This document shows, one piece after another, positions 15,211 to 22,385 of a stretch of DNA of 64,000 bases. The position numbers and the translations under genes are program-made. Source of the DNA: Melioribacteraceae bacterium (lineage in GTDB: Bacteria; Bacteroidota; Ignavibacteria; Ignavibacteriales; Melioribacteraceae); contig JAEINS010000023.1 in the NCBI GenBank assembly GCA_016342755.1, positions 1-64,000 on the forward strand, given 5' to 3'. Each line of letters opens with the position of its first letter. Position 1 is the first letter of the stretch. Below the pieces are notes generated by a model that was not told where the DNA came from, ran no database searches, and saw only the letters and a program-made list of their open reading frames with translations.

Positions 15211-15660
15211 TTGATACTCCTATATTTTAATTTGTTCTGAATTCATTCGTTAATTTCAGCGAAGCTGGCTATAAAGCGAAGCTTTAGAGCGCCAAGACCG
15301 AAGGTTGCGGCGGGAGCTAAGCGACCAGAGGCCAAGCTTCTCATTTCACTGCTCATATTCGGCAATTCTGCCTTTTTAAGCTTCACCATTCTGGCGAAGC
15401 CTTTTTGCGAGCGAAGCGCGGAGGCCGAAGGCCGGAGGCCTCTGCGACGCGACTAGGAGGCTTTAGCCGACGCACTTGTACTACGTACAAGAACACACAG
15501 CTTCATCGTGGGTTGTCGCGGAGCATATAGCTCTCCCTCTCCCCCAATCGTGTGTGATTAGGGTCATCCAATATGTATGTGTGTCATCATACTCCATTGC
15601 AACAGCAGCAAGGAGTAAGGCTGTTATGACATTAATGTGTGTCGATATTTATGCTACTGG
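15211..15660. repeat. GC-rich palindromic intergenic element
   Basis: A 450-base gap without a convincing gene. From about 15,255 to 15,475 it is much more GC-rich than its surroundings and full of short repeats built from GCGAAGC, GGCCGAAGGCC and CGGAGGCC. Hairpins include 15268-15290 and GAGGCC/GGCCTC at 15421-15442. A 38-codon ATG frame on the minus strand further on (about 15,480-15,600) lacks a ribosome binding site and I do not call it. Confidence 0.6.
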
Positions 15661-16029
15661 TTACAGTTCTATATCTTTAGACTCGTCTCGATTAAACCAT
15701 TCAACGGCTTCATTAACACTCCACCATGCGATATGTGGATTGTTCCAATACTTCTTCCCCTCCTCATTGAGGTTGTACCCGTCCATGTGACAATTATATT
15801 TTAACATATCACTAACTTTTTTCCTTGTAAATAGATGCGTTTTTCGGGCGCACATCATAGTTTTTAAGAAGTTATGATACTCTGTACCAAATAGACTCTC
15901 ATCTCTAACATCCTTCCATATCTTAACATATTCTTTGTCCATCATTGTTAGTTCAAAAGGGTGTTTCATTATACGTTGTAAAAGAATTGCTTGGTCATGA
16001 AGATTTATCAACGACACAAATTTATTCAC
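15661..16029 (-). CDS. hypothetical protein, 122 aa
   Basis: Not recognised. Helical soluble protein rich in lysine, tryptophan and histidine. It is the last phage-like gene before the bacterial part, and no further phage-type gene is seen upstream of it on its strand. Confidence 0.55.
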   Translation of the reverse strand: MNKFVSLINLHDQAILLQRIMKHPFELTMMDKEYVKIWKDVRDESLFGTEYHNFLKTMMCARKTHLFTRKKVSDMLKYNCHMDGYNLNEEGKKYWNNPHIAWWSVNEAVEWFNRDESKDIEL

Positions 16030-16284
16030 ATCTTCAAACTGAAAATCTTATTGAGGCTGTAAACATTATTTAATTAGGATTTTTTCCATAAAAGGTAGTC
16101 GTTTGGTGTCAATTTTGGTTGTTGTTTCACAACGACTTAGCAGTTGGGAAAAGCATTCCCAAAAGGTATAGTTTAAAAAATATACTGAACGACTTTTTAA
16201 TCAATCCACCTGATCTATTTCATTTTTAACGGGTAACGATTCATTCACATATTCCGCCATGTATCTATAGCACTCGGCATCTTC
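16030..16284. other. junction between phage-like and bacterial DNA
   Basis: No gene is seen. The octamer AACGACTT occurs at 16131-16138 and 16188-16195 with its inverse GTCGTT at 16098-16103. Between the direct copies lie TTGGGAA/TTCCCAA and GTATA/TATAC hairpins. This could be a recombination site, a transcription end, or coincidence. Confidence 0.45.
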
Positions 16285-16440
16285 AGATCAAATATATGTG
16301 ATTCATCATTATACCGCCGGCAGAATTCCCGCTCATGAATATCTGGGCAGGATTAACATCGGTTCTCGGACCATAGGTTTCGTTCGAAAATGTCGGCGTG
16401 ATTGACTATTCCTGGTCAATTTCATCGACTGGAACGACAT
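16285..16440 (-). pseudogene. decayed esterase fragment
   Basis: On the minus strand this stretch resembles two parts of the intact esterase at 33710-34642. One matches its nucleophile-elbow DNA (34060-34100) and the other the segment around 34375-34470, translating as VVPVDEID and then ITPTFSNETYGPR. It has an in-frame TAG and about 270 bases missing between the parts. It is a remnant of a related gene at the edge of the sulfatase cluster. Confidence 0.75.
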
Positions 16441-16536
16441 AAACAAAGATTGAGCAAAAAAAGATGTAGTGAGAGGAACTGTTAAACACGCGTTCTCTAA
16501 TCGCTCTGAATACGTTTATGTCATTCTCCTCCAGGA

Positions 16537-17904
16537 TTACATCTCAATAGGATGCCAGGCTTCGATTTTGGCTTTTAACCTCTCTACGATTTCAGGAAAT
16601 TGCTCGGACACTTCATTCTCTTCATGCGGATCTTCCGCCAGATTGTATAAGCGGACAGGTGCAGTATCCCAATTGTGCGTACGCTTGTACTTTGTTTTAT
16701 CCATGCCGTGGTAACGTATCAGCAGTTTCCAATCCCCCTCGATGCCCCACAGATATTGTAGTGTACTATCCGGATTCTCCAAAGAAATATTGTGAGAGGA
16801 ATGCACACTTCCAAAAACTATTTTACGTTCATTTCGCGCCTTTTCATCCAGAAGGTTTATACCTGGCAGTCCTTCCGGTGCCTTTATACCAGCCGCTGCT
16901 GCAATTGTTGGGAACAGATCAATGGAATGAGCAAAATTCGGATCGTTTTTCGGTTCGATCTTACCCTGCCAATTTAGCATAATCGGCGTGCGAATTCCAT
17001 TCTCATAAGGGGAGGTTTTTGACCTCAGCGCATACTGATTCCACTTTTTCTGATTTGGATCATCTTCACGAGTACTTTTTGCAGCCCACCCATTATCGCA
17101 GATATATACGATCAATGTGTTTTCAAGTGCCCCTTTTTTCTTCAAATACGCTAGTAACTCCCCACATGTTTCATCCAGCCATTCACACATGGCATAATAT
17201 TTTGCCACATCCAGTGCGCGACCCTCTTTTTTATATTTGTTCAACAGACGTGCCGGTGGATTGTGCGGGGTATGAGGCAGAAACACGCCGTACCAGAGGA
17301 AAAAGGGCTTATCCTGCTCAGTAGCCATATCAACAAAATCTGTAACAGGCTTTAATCCTTCACGGCCGATTGCCAACGATTCTTTACTCCCATGCCGACC
17401 CTCCATCTTCATGCCGTGGGTAAAACCGCCATCCTTCCAGGAACCTTCCCACCACTTGCCGGATTGGTGCGTCAGATAGCCGTTCGAAGTCAGCAGCTCA
17501 ATAAACCCAGGATGTTTGTAAAAGTTGTCGCGCAATGGACGATCCCGTTCTTCGCGGCCATCTTTCCTAAGGATAACATCGTTTCCTGTTATGCCATGAT
17601 CAAACGGATGCAGTCCTGTAACCATAGAAGCCAGTGAAGGACGGCACACCGGCGCTGCCAGATAGCCCCTCTCAAACAGTAATCCCTCGCTCGCCAAATT
17701 ATCCAGGTTCGGGGTTTTAATATCAGGGTGTCCCATAAATCCATAATCGGTCCATGCCTGATCATCACTAAGCAGATAAACAATATTGGGTTTTTCATCT
17801 TTAGATTGCTTCATGGTGGCACATGAGTTAAAAAAAATCGTACTGGCTATAAGCAGCAAGATCGAAAAAGTCATCACATTTTTCATATTCGGTATTTTTT
17901 TCAT
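16537..17904 (-). CDS. sulfatase lipoprotein
   Basis: Type I sulfatase (alkaline phosphatase superfamily), hydrolysing sulfate esters on sugars. A lipoprotein signal with the Cys in FFNSC (residue 28) should anchor it to a membrane. Residues 39-48 (PNIVYLLSDD) hold the first metal-binding Asp pair. The modification motif is CRPSL-x(4)-TG starting at Cys87, where the usual Arg of C-x-P-S-R is Leu. SGKWWEG and YICDNGW provide later active-site parts. The start at 17904 has AAAGGA upstream. It is the last gene of the long minus-strand run, 22 bases after the next sulfatase. Substrate is unknown. Confidence 0.9.
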   Translation of the reverse strand: MKKIPNMKNVMTFSILLLIASTIFFNSCATMKQSKDEKPNIVYLLSDDQAWTDYGFMGHPDIKTPNLDNLASEGLLFERGYLAAPVCRPSLASMVTGLHPFDHGITGNDVILRKDGREERDRPLRDNFYKHPGFIELLTSNGYLTHQSGKWWEGSWKDGGFTHGMKMEGRHGSKESLAIGREGLKPVTDFVDMATEQDKPFFLWYGVFLPHTPHNPPARLLNKYKKEGRALDVAKYYAMCEWLDETCGELLAYLKKKGALENTLIVYICDNGWAAKSTREDDPNQKKWNQYALRSKTSPYENGIRTPIMLNWQGKIEPKNDPNFAHSIDLFPTIAAAAGIKAPEGLPGINLLDEKARNERKIVFGSVHSSHNISLENPDSTLQYLWGIEGDWKLLIRYHGMDKTKYKRTHNWDTAPVRLYNLAEDPHEENEVSEQFPEIVERLKAKIEAWHPIEM

Positions 17905-17926
17905 TATCCCAATTTCCTTTATTTGC

Positions 17927-19375
17927 TTAATTTTGTTTGTTTTTATCAGCAGCGGCCTTGTAAGCTTTGTGTCCGGTTGAATTTCCACCAAGTATAGGGT
18001 GGTATTCCTTCGGCAGATCCTTTCGGTGTTTTGCCAGTACCTGCTCCATATTTGGATTGTTTGCTAGATTATTCCACTCATGAGGGTCGTTCAAACGATC
18101 ATAAAGTTCTTCACTGCCGTCGCTGTAATGAATGTAACGGTAATGCTCGGAAACTATAGCCACATTTTCAGGACCAAAACTGCTGCGAGCCGTAAAAGGC
18201 CATGAAATAGTTGGATTCTCCAACAGTAGTTTCAAGGAATTACCTTCGTGTTTTGGATTGGGCTGCTGCCCGGTGAGCTCAATCAGTGTAGGATAAATAT
18301 CCAAAAGTTGGACTGGTTTGTCGCAGACTCCTCCTTTGACAATACCTGGTCCAGCAATGATTAACGGTGTCCCCTCACCGTCCTGCCAAATGCTCCGCTT
18401 GGCCCAGCGCTCTTTTTCACCCAAATGGAATCCATGGTCACTGAATAAGACCACAATGGTATTATCAGCATACGGACTATTATCAAGTGCATCAAGCACA
18501 CGACCGACCTGTGAGTCCATAAACGACACGCAAGCCAAATAGGTCTGCACCAGAGGTTTCCATTGGCCATTTTCAACTACCCATTTCTGAGTGGGTGCAA
18601 TATGTTCCATACTAGTAAGATTAATTCCGTAGCTTGGCACATCGGAAAGGTCTTTTTCAATCACCTTGGGAAGCATTAGTGAATCCAGTGGATAAAGATC
18701 GATCCATTTTTTCGGTGCGTATTGCGGTACATGCGGAGTCATAAAACCCAAGGAAAGAAAAAAGGGTTTATCAAACTCCTGCTCTAATTGTTCCTCGGCC
18801 CAGCTTGCTATTTTATGGTCGGGCATCAGTTCATCTTTTTCCGGAAAAGTTCCCCAGTCCCAAAGTCTAGCACCTGGAAACGGACTTAATTTTTTATCTG
18901 GGAACGGGCCAAAGCCACCGAAATTGCCCGCGTAGTTTTTGAAATAGCGCTTATTACCCTTGTTATGGAACAGCTTGCCGGCAGCTGCCACATAATATCC
19001 CTCACGTTCAAACTTCCGGGGCATAATTTGATCCTCGTCTACAACGGGTGATTTCCACACGGGTGGATTGAGGAAATAAATACCTGTCGTTTCCGGATAC
19101 AACCCGCTCATTAAACTTGCCCGCGAAGGATTGCACACCGGCGACTGGCTATGGGCATTAGAAAAGAGAACCCCACGCTGCGCAAGCCGATCGATATTCG
19201 GTGTTTGTACCTGTGGATGCCCGCCCAGACAACCGATCCAATCGTTCAGATCATCAACTGCAATCAGCAAAACATTGGGGTGCTCCATTGTCTCCTTCGA
19301 AACATCTGTCGAACAGGCAAACAACATCCAGCTGATAAGGGCAAGAGCCATCCAGATCGATTTGTTTTTCATCAT
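17927..19375 (-). CDS. iduronate-2-sulfatase-like sulfatase lipoprotein
   Basis: Sulfatase of the iduronate-2-sulfatase-like type. A lipobox LFAC ends at Cys21; IAVDDLNDWIG holds the metal-binding Asp pair; the formylglycine motif CNPSR starts at about Cys81; AAGKLFH and FSDHGFHLGE follow. Length of about 482 residues is normal. The start at about 19375 is inferred from the signal peptide, since the upstream extension starts with TTG and is not signal-like. The C-terminal tail (HKAYKAAADKN) has a decayed look-alike at 20640-20710. Likely substrate is a sulfated uronate, rhamnose or related sugar, but this is not certain. Confidence 0.9.
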   Translation of the reverse strand: MMKNKSIWMALALISWMLFACSTDVSKETMEHPNVLLIAVDDLNDWIGCLGGHPQVQTPNIDRLAQRGVLFSNAHSQSPVCNPSRASLMSGLYPETTGIYFLNPPVWKSPVVDEDQIMPRKFEREGYYVAAAGKLFHNKGNKRYFKNYAGNFGGFGPFPDKKLSPFPGARLWDWGTFPEKDELMPDHKIASWAEEQLEQEFDKPFFLSLGFMTPHVPQYAPKKWIDLYPLDSLMLPKVIEKDLSDVPSYGINLTSMEHIAPTQKWVVENGQWKPLVQTYLACVSFMDSQVGRVLDALDNSPYADNTIVVLFSDHGFHLGEKERWAKRSIWQDGEGTPLIIAGPGIVKGGVCDKPVQLLDIYPTLIELTGQQPNPKHEGNSLKLLLENPTISWPFTARSSFGPENVAIVSEHYRYIHYSDGSEELYDRLNDPHEWNNLANNPNMEQVLAKHRKDLPKEYHPILGGNSTGHKAYKAAADKNKQN

Positions 19376-19440
19376 AATTTTATTTCCGTTTCTTTTTCCC
19401 TTTGCACCACTTCTTATATGTTGTGTACAATAACTATTAA

Positions 19441-19812
19441 TTTTTATTTGCTTTCTTCGCTTTTTGGTCAGCACCAATTGATATCCTTAGTTTGTTTTAT
19501 TTACTTCAAATAAAATCTTTCTTATTTCATAAAGGTCATCTTTTTTACTTCTGTGCCAAAGGATGATTCTAAACGATACAGATAAATACCTGTACCGGTG
19601 AGATGACCATTTTTGTCTTTGCCATCCCATTTATAGCTATATGATGCCGGAGATAGTTCCTGATCAATTATTGTTTTTACTAGCTGTCCGAGTATGTTAT
19701 AAATTTCAAGCTTTACAAAAGATCTGCCAGACAGGTCAAACGAAATTGTTGTCTCCGGATTGAATGGATTAGGGTAATTGTCATATAGATGAAATTTTTC
19801 TAAGTTGCTTTT
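19441..19812 (-). repeat. sorting-tag cassette, copy 1
   Basis: The 3' end of the esterase gene encoding the FlgD-like sorting domain (19522-19812), plus about 80 bases downstream, is repeated nearly unchanged at 20728-21010 and 22017-22385. Over the domain the copies differ at only a few positions in 280 by eye, while the catalytic parts they are joined to are unrelated. Confidence 0.85.
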
Positions 19813-20586
19813 AATACCGTAATTGACACCTCGCTCAAAATTGACGTCTGTTAAATTACTAATAACGGATGCAATGAAATCAGGAAGGAATTGAAAAATT
19901 TCGTTATTAGAGGTAGCGCTAAGGTTTGCTACTAACTCAGCTCTGTCGCCGATACCAAGTTCAATGTAACGATCTATAATTCCCTGACCATTTTCCGGTT
20001 TATGACCATCTGAAGTTCCAAAAGGTTTGCGATATGCCAGAAATAAAGGGGGAGAATTTACAGTTACCGCAGATAAAAATAGCTCTGAACTAGGCACCCA
20101 TGCAGCGTCTGGGAGTGCCTGTCCAAAATAGGCTGCTATTATGCCTGCTTTTTGACTATGCGCTAATCCCCAACTTGCTATACTTCCACGAGATTGTCCG
20201 CCAATAATAATGTTATTTGCATCTAAATTGTATTGTACGGCATTATCTAAAACCCATTGAAACACATTATAAGAATTCTGCGCAGCACTTTGACCATCTT
20301 CTGATTCCCAGCTAACAATTGCGGTGCCTGCTGCTACTGTAGGGTCGGCCCATTTGGAGCGTACATTATTAGCGGTGGAGCCCTTTGCATGGGAGTAAAT
20401 AAATACCGGAGCAGGATCACTACCATTTGGCAAATAAAGATTCAGCCACTCCATAGAACCTGATCCATAGGATATGTGTGAGTGAGTTGGATTTTTTACT
20501 TGCCCGAAAAGAGAACCGGATATAAGCAAAATCGTGCATGCTAATGCAAGCAAACATTTTGCTTGCGATTTGGAAAGTTTTTTCAT
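19522..20586 (-). CDS. secreted alpha/beta-hydrolase (esterase-like) with C-terminal sorting domain
   Basis: Carboxylesterase-type alpha/beta hydrolase, probably removing acyl groups from a polysaccharide. The signal peptide covers about residues 1-28, and the core begins with HSHISYGSGSMEWLNLYLP. GGQSRGS (about residue 138) is the nucleophile elbow. A downstream acid and His are less clear. After about residue 260 comes a FlgD-like/Por sorting domain (YPNPFNPETTISFDL) of about 90 residues, expected to guide export or surface attachment. It is a paralogue of 24886-25638, with the same signal segment. The start at 20586 follows an ATG-rich leader; 20598 is also possible. Confidence 0.75.
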   Translation of the reverse strand: MKKLSKSQAKCLLALACTILLISGSLFGQVKNPTHSHISYGSGSMEWLNLYLPNGSDPAPVFIYSHAKGSTANNVRSKWADPTVAAGTAIVSWESEDGQSAAQNSYNVFQWVLDNAVQYNLDANNIIIGGQSRGSIASWGLAHSQKAGIIAAYFGQALPDAAWVPSSELFLSAVTVNSPPLFLAYRKPFGTSDGHKPENGQGIIDRYIELGIGDRAELVANLSATSNNEIFQFLPDFIASVISNLTDVNFERGVNYGIKSNLEKFHLYDNYPNPFNPETTISFDLSGRSFVKLEIYNILGQLVKTIIDQELSPASYSYKWDGKDKNGHLTGTGIYLYRLESSFGTEVKKMTFMK

Positions 20587-20639
20587 TGCAATCATCATAG
20601 TATTTGTTTTACAAAAATTTTTCTTAAATCATTCATGAA

Positions 20640-20710
20640 CATTCTATTTCTCATTTACTGTGCTTTAGATTCATTCTTTCAGCGGCAGCCTTGAAAGCTT
20701 TGTATACACT
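20640..20710 (-). pseudogene. sulfatase tail remnant
   Basis: The reading VYKAFKAAAERMN to a stop on the minus strand, and its DNA, resemble the end of the sulfatase at 17927 (HKAYKAAADKN). About 25 of 32 bases match by eye. It directly follows the GH12-like gene end and probably marks an old duplication junction. Confidence 0.5.
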
Positions 20711-20727
20711 AACTATTAAAATCTTCC

Positions 20728-21010
20728 TTATTTCATAAAGGTCATCTTTTTTACTTCTGTGCCAAAGGATGATTCTAAACGATACAGGTAAATACCTGTA
20801 CCGGTGAGATGACCATTTTTGTCTTTGCCATCCCATTTATACTTATATGATGCCCGAGATAGTTCCTGATCAATTATGGTTTTTACTAGCTGTCCGAGTA
20901 TGTTATAAATTTCTAGTTTTACAAAAGATCTGCCAGACAGGTCAAACGAAATTGTTGTCTCCGGATTGAATGGATTAGGGTAATTGTCATATAGATGAAA
21001 CTTATCAATG
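20728..21010 (-). repeat. sorting-tag cassette, copy 2
   Basis: Nearly identical at DNA level to 19522-19812 and 22095-22385. It begins at the stop of the GH12-like gene and ends where the linker sequences of the genes diverge. Here the downstream flank differs from the other two copies. Confidence 0.85.
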
Positions 21011-21981
21011 TAGCTTTGTGTTACTGTTTCATCAATAGCTGAAACTTCATCTGTAGTATTTACTTTAAATTTATCTGTTTTTAAAACTGATGTTCCTGAA
21101 TATACTTCGTAACCTGCATTAATTGTTTTTAACCAAGAGTGATCAGGAGCTATATTTGTATTCGCCAAATCTCTTTGTGCTTGTGGCATATTAGCATATT
21201 GAATATAGTTTTTAGCAACATTAATAACCTCTTTTACATTAACTTTTATATTATAAGGTGCTCCGGCAGGTCCATAAGGAATAAGTTTTACATGTGCTTT
21301 GTTGTCTTTATCGCCAGCACCCACAAAAAACTTATATCGAACGGCATAAGTATAAGTAACACCGTCAACTGTTAGTTCGTATGGTTTTAGGTCACCATTG
21401 GTCTCACGGGCAAAGTACCATATACGGACTCCGGCAGGTGTTGGCTGGTCTGTTAAATTGTCAGCAAAATTATGACTGTGAAGTTTAACAACTAAATCGA
21501 AGTCGCGGTCGGCCTTAACCGGCTCACTGTTTTCTGTGCCATAATTATCAAAGATAAAGTTGACAGAAGACATCCATCCGTCATCACTATCCCAGGCATT
21601 TTCCTGACTGGTGTGCCATACAAAATTCATTTCATTACTTATATCGCTAATTTGAACCGGCATGCCTACTTTGGCCTTATCTCCCGGATACCAAACCCCA
21701 CCTTTTTTTATTCCTCCGCACGTAGCATTAGGATAAGCATCCATTCCAGATCCGCCTTCATCAACATAATCTAAAATAAAACCGCTACCATTTTCGTCAC
21801 TGAAAAGTTCGGGACAGTAATACATTGAACTGAAATCCGTGTCTAAGAAATTTACTAAGCCATAAGATGTAGTTATCATTTTAGTGTTGATAACCGAAAT
21901 GTAATCTTCCTGCGAACAGCTTTGAGCAAACAAATTGTTTACCGCAATTAATACAAATACTAATACTAAAATCATCTTCAT
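20728..21981 (-). CDS. GH12-like secreted beta-glucanase family protein with sorting domain
   Basis: Resembles glycoside hydrolase family 12 (jelly-roll beta-1,4-glucanases and xyloglucanases). YPNATCGG (about residue 81) recalls the YPS-x(3)-G start, and AGYEVYSGTSVLKTDKF (about 298) matches the conserved GFE-x-W-x-GG-x-GL-x(2)-F end that carries the acid/base Glu. At the usual nucleophile strand (E-x-MIW in the family) I read FDLVVKL, with Asp in place of Glu. A signal peptide and N-terminal SCSQEDY precede, and the C-terminal 90 residues are the shared sorting tag. Because the nucleophile is unusual, catalysis is uncertain; a binding role is possible. Confidence 0.65.
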   Translation of the reverse strand: MKMILVLVFVLIAVNNLFAQSCSQEDYISVINTKMITTSYGLVNFLDTDFSSMYYCPELFSDENGSGFILDYVDEGGSGMDAYPNATCGGIKKGGVWYPGDKAKVGMPVQISDISNEMNFVWHTSQENAWDSDDGWMSSVNFIFDNYGTENSEPVKADRDFDLVVKLHSHNFADNLTDQPTPAGVRIWYFARETNGDLKPYELTVDGVTYTYAVRYKFFVGAGDKDNKAHVKLIPYGPAGAPYNIKVNVKEVINVAKNYIQYANMPQAQRDLANTNIAPDHSWLKTINAGYEVYSGTSVLKTDKFKVNTTDEVSAIDETVTQSYIDKFHLYDNYPNPFNPETTISFDLSGRSFVKLEIYNILGQLVKTIIDQELSRASYKYKWDGKDKNGHLTGTGIYLYRLESSFGTEVKKMTFMK

Positions 21982-22016
21982 GCCTTCCTCTATGTTGTGT
22001 GCAATAACAATTATTT

Positions 22017-22385
22017 TATTTTCCCTTCTTCACTTTTTGTAAAGTCCCAGTTAATATCTTTAGTTTGTTTTATATACTTCAAATAAAATCTTTCTTATTT
22101 CATAAAGGTCATCTTTTTTACTTCTGTGCCAAAGGATGATTCTAAACGATATAGATAAATACCTGTACCGGTGAGATGACCATTTTTATCTTTGCCATCC
22201 CATTTATAGCTATATGTAGCCGGAGAAAGTTCCTGATCAATTATGGTTTTTACTAGCTGTCCGAGTATGTTATAAATTTCAAGCTTTACATAAGATCTGC
22301 CAGAAAGGTCAAAAGAAATTGTGGTCTCCGGATTGAATGGATTAGGGTAATTGTCATATAGATGAAACTTTTCTAAGTTGCTTTG
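22017..22385 (-). repeat. sorting-tag cassette, copy 3
   Basis: Third copy of the near-identical tag-encoding segment (22095-22385). It shares its downstream flank (22017-22094) with 19441-19521, so the duplicated unit is longer than the domain itself. Confidence 0.85.

Noticed and set aside
1-16029. Integrase, transposase or capsid genes to prove a prophage or transposon
   Set aside because: None of the visible proteins shows such motifs; the phage origin stays an inference.
16143-16163. Terminator for the sulfatase run (TTGGGAA/TTCCCAA hairpin)
   Set aside because: The stem is followed by no T-run on the minus strand; treated only as part of the junction structure.
16659-16982. Plus-strand ORFs inside the sulfatase genes, such as this one and 27807-28196
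   Set aside because: They lie fully opposite clear minus-strand enzyme genes and lack signals or motifs; they are shadows.
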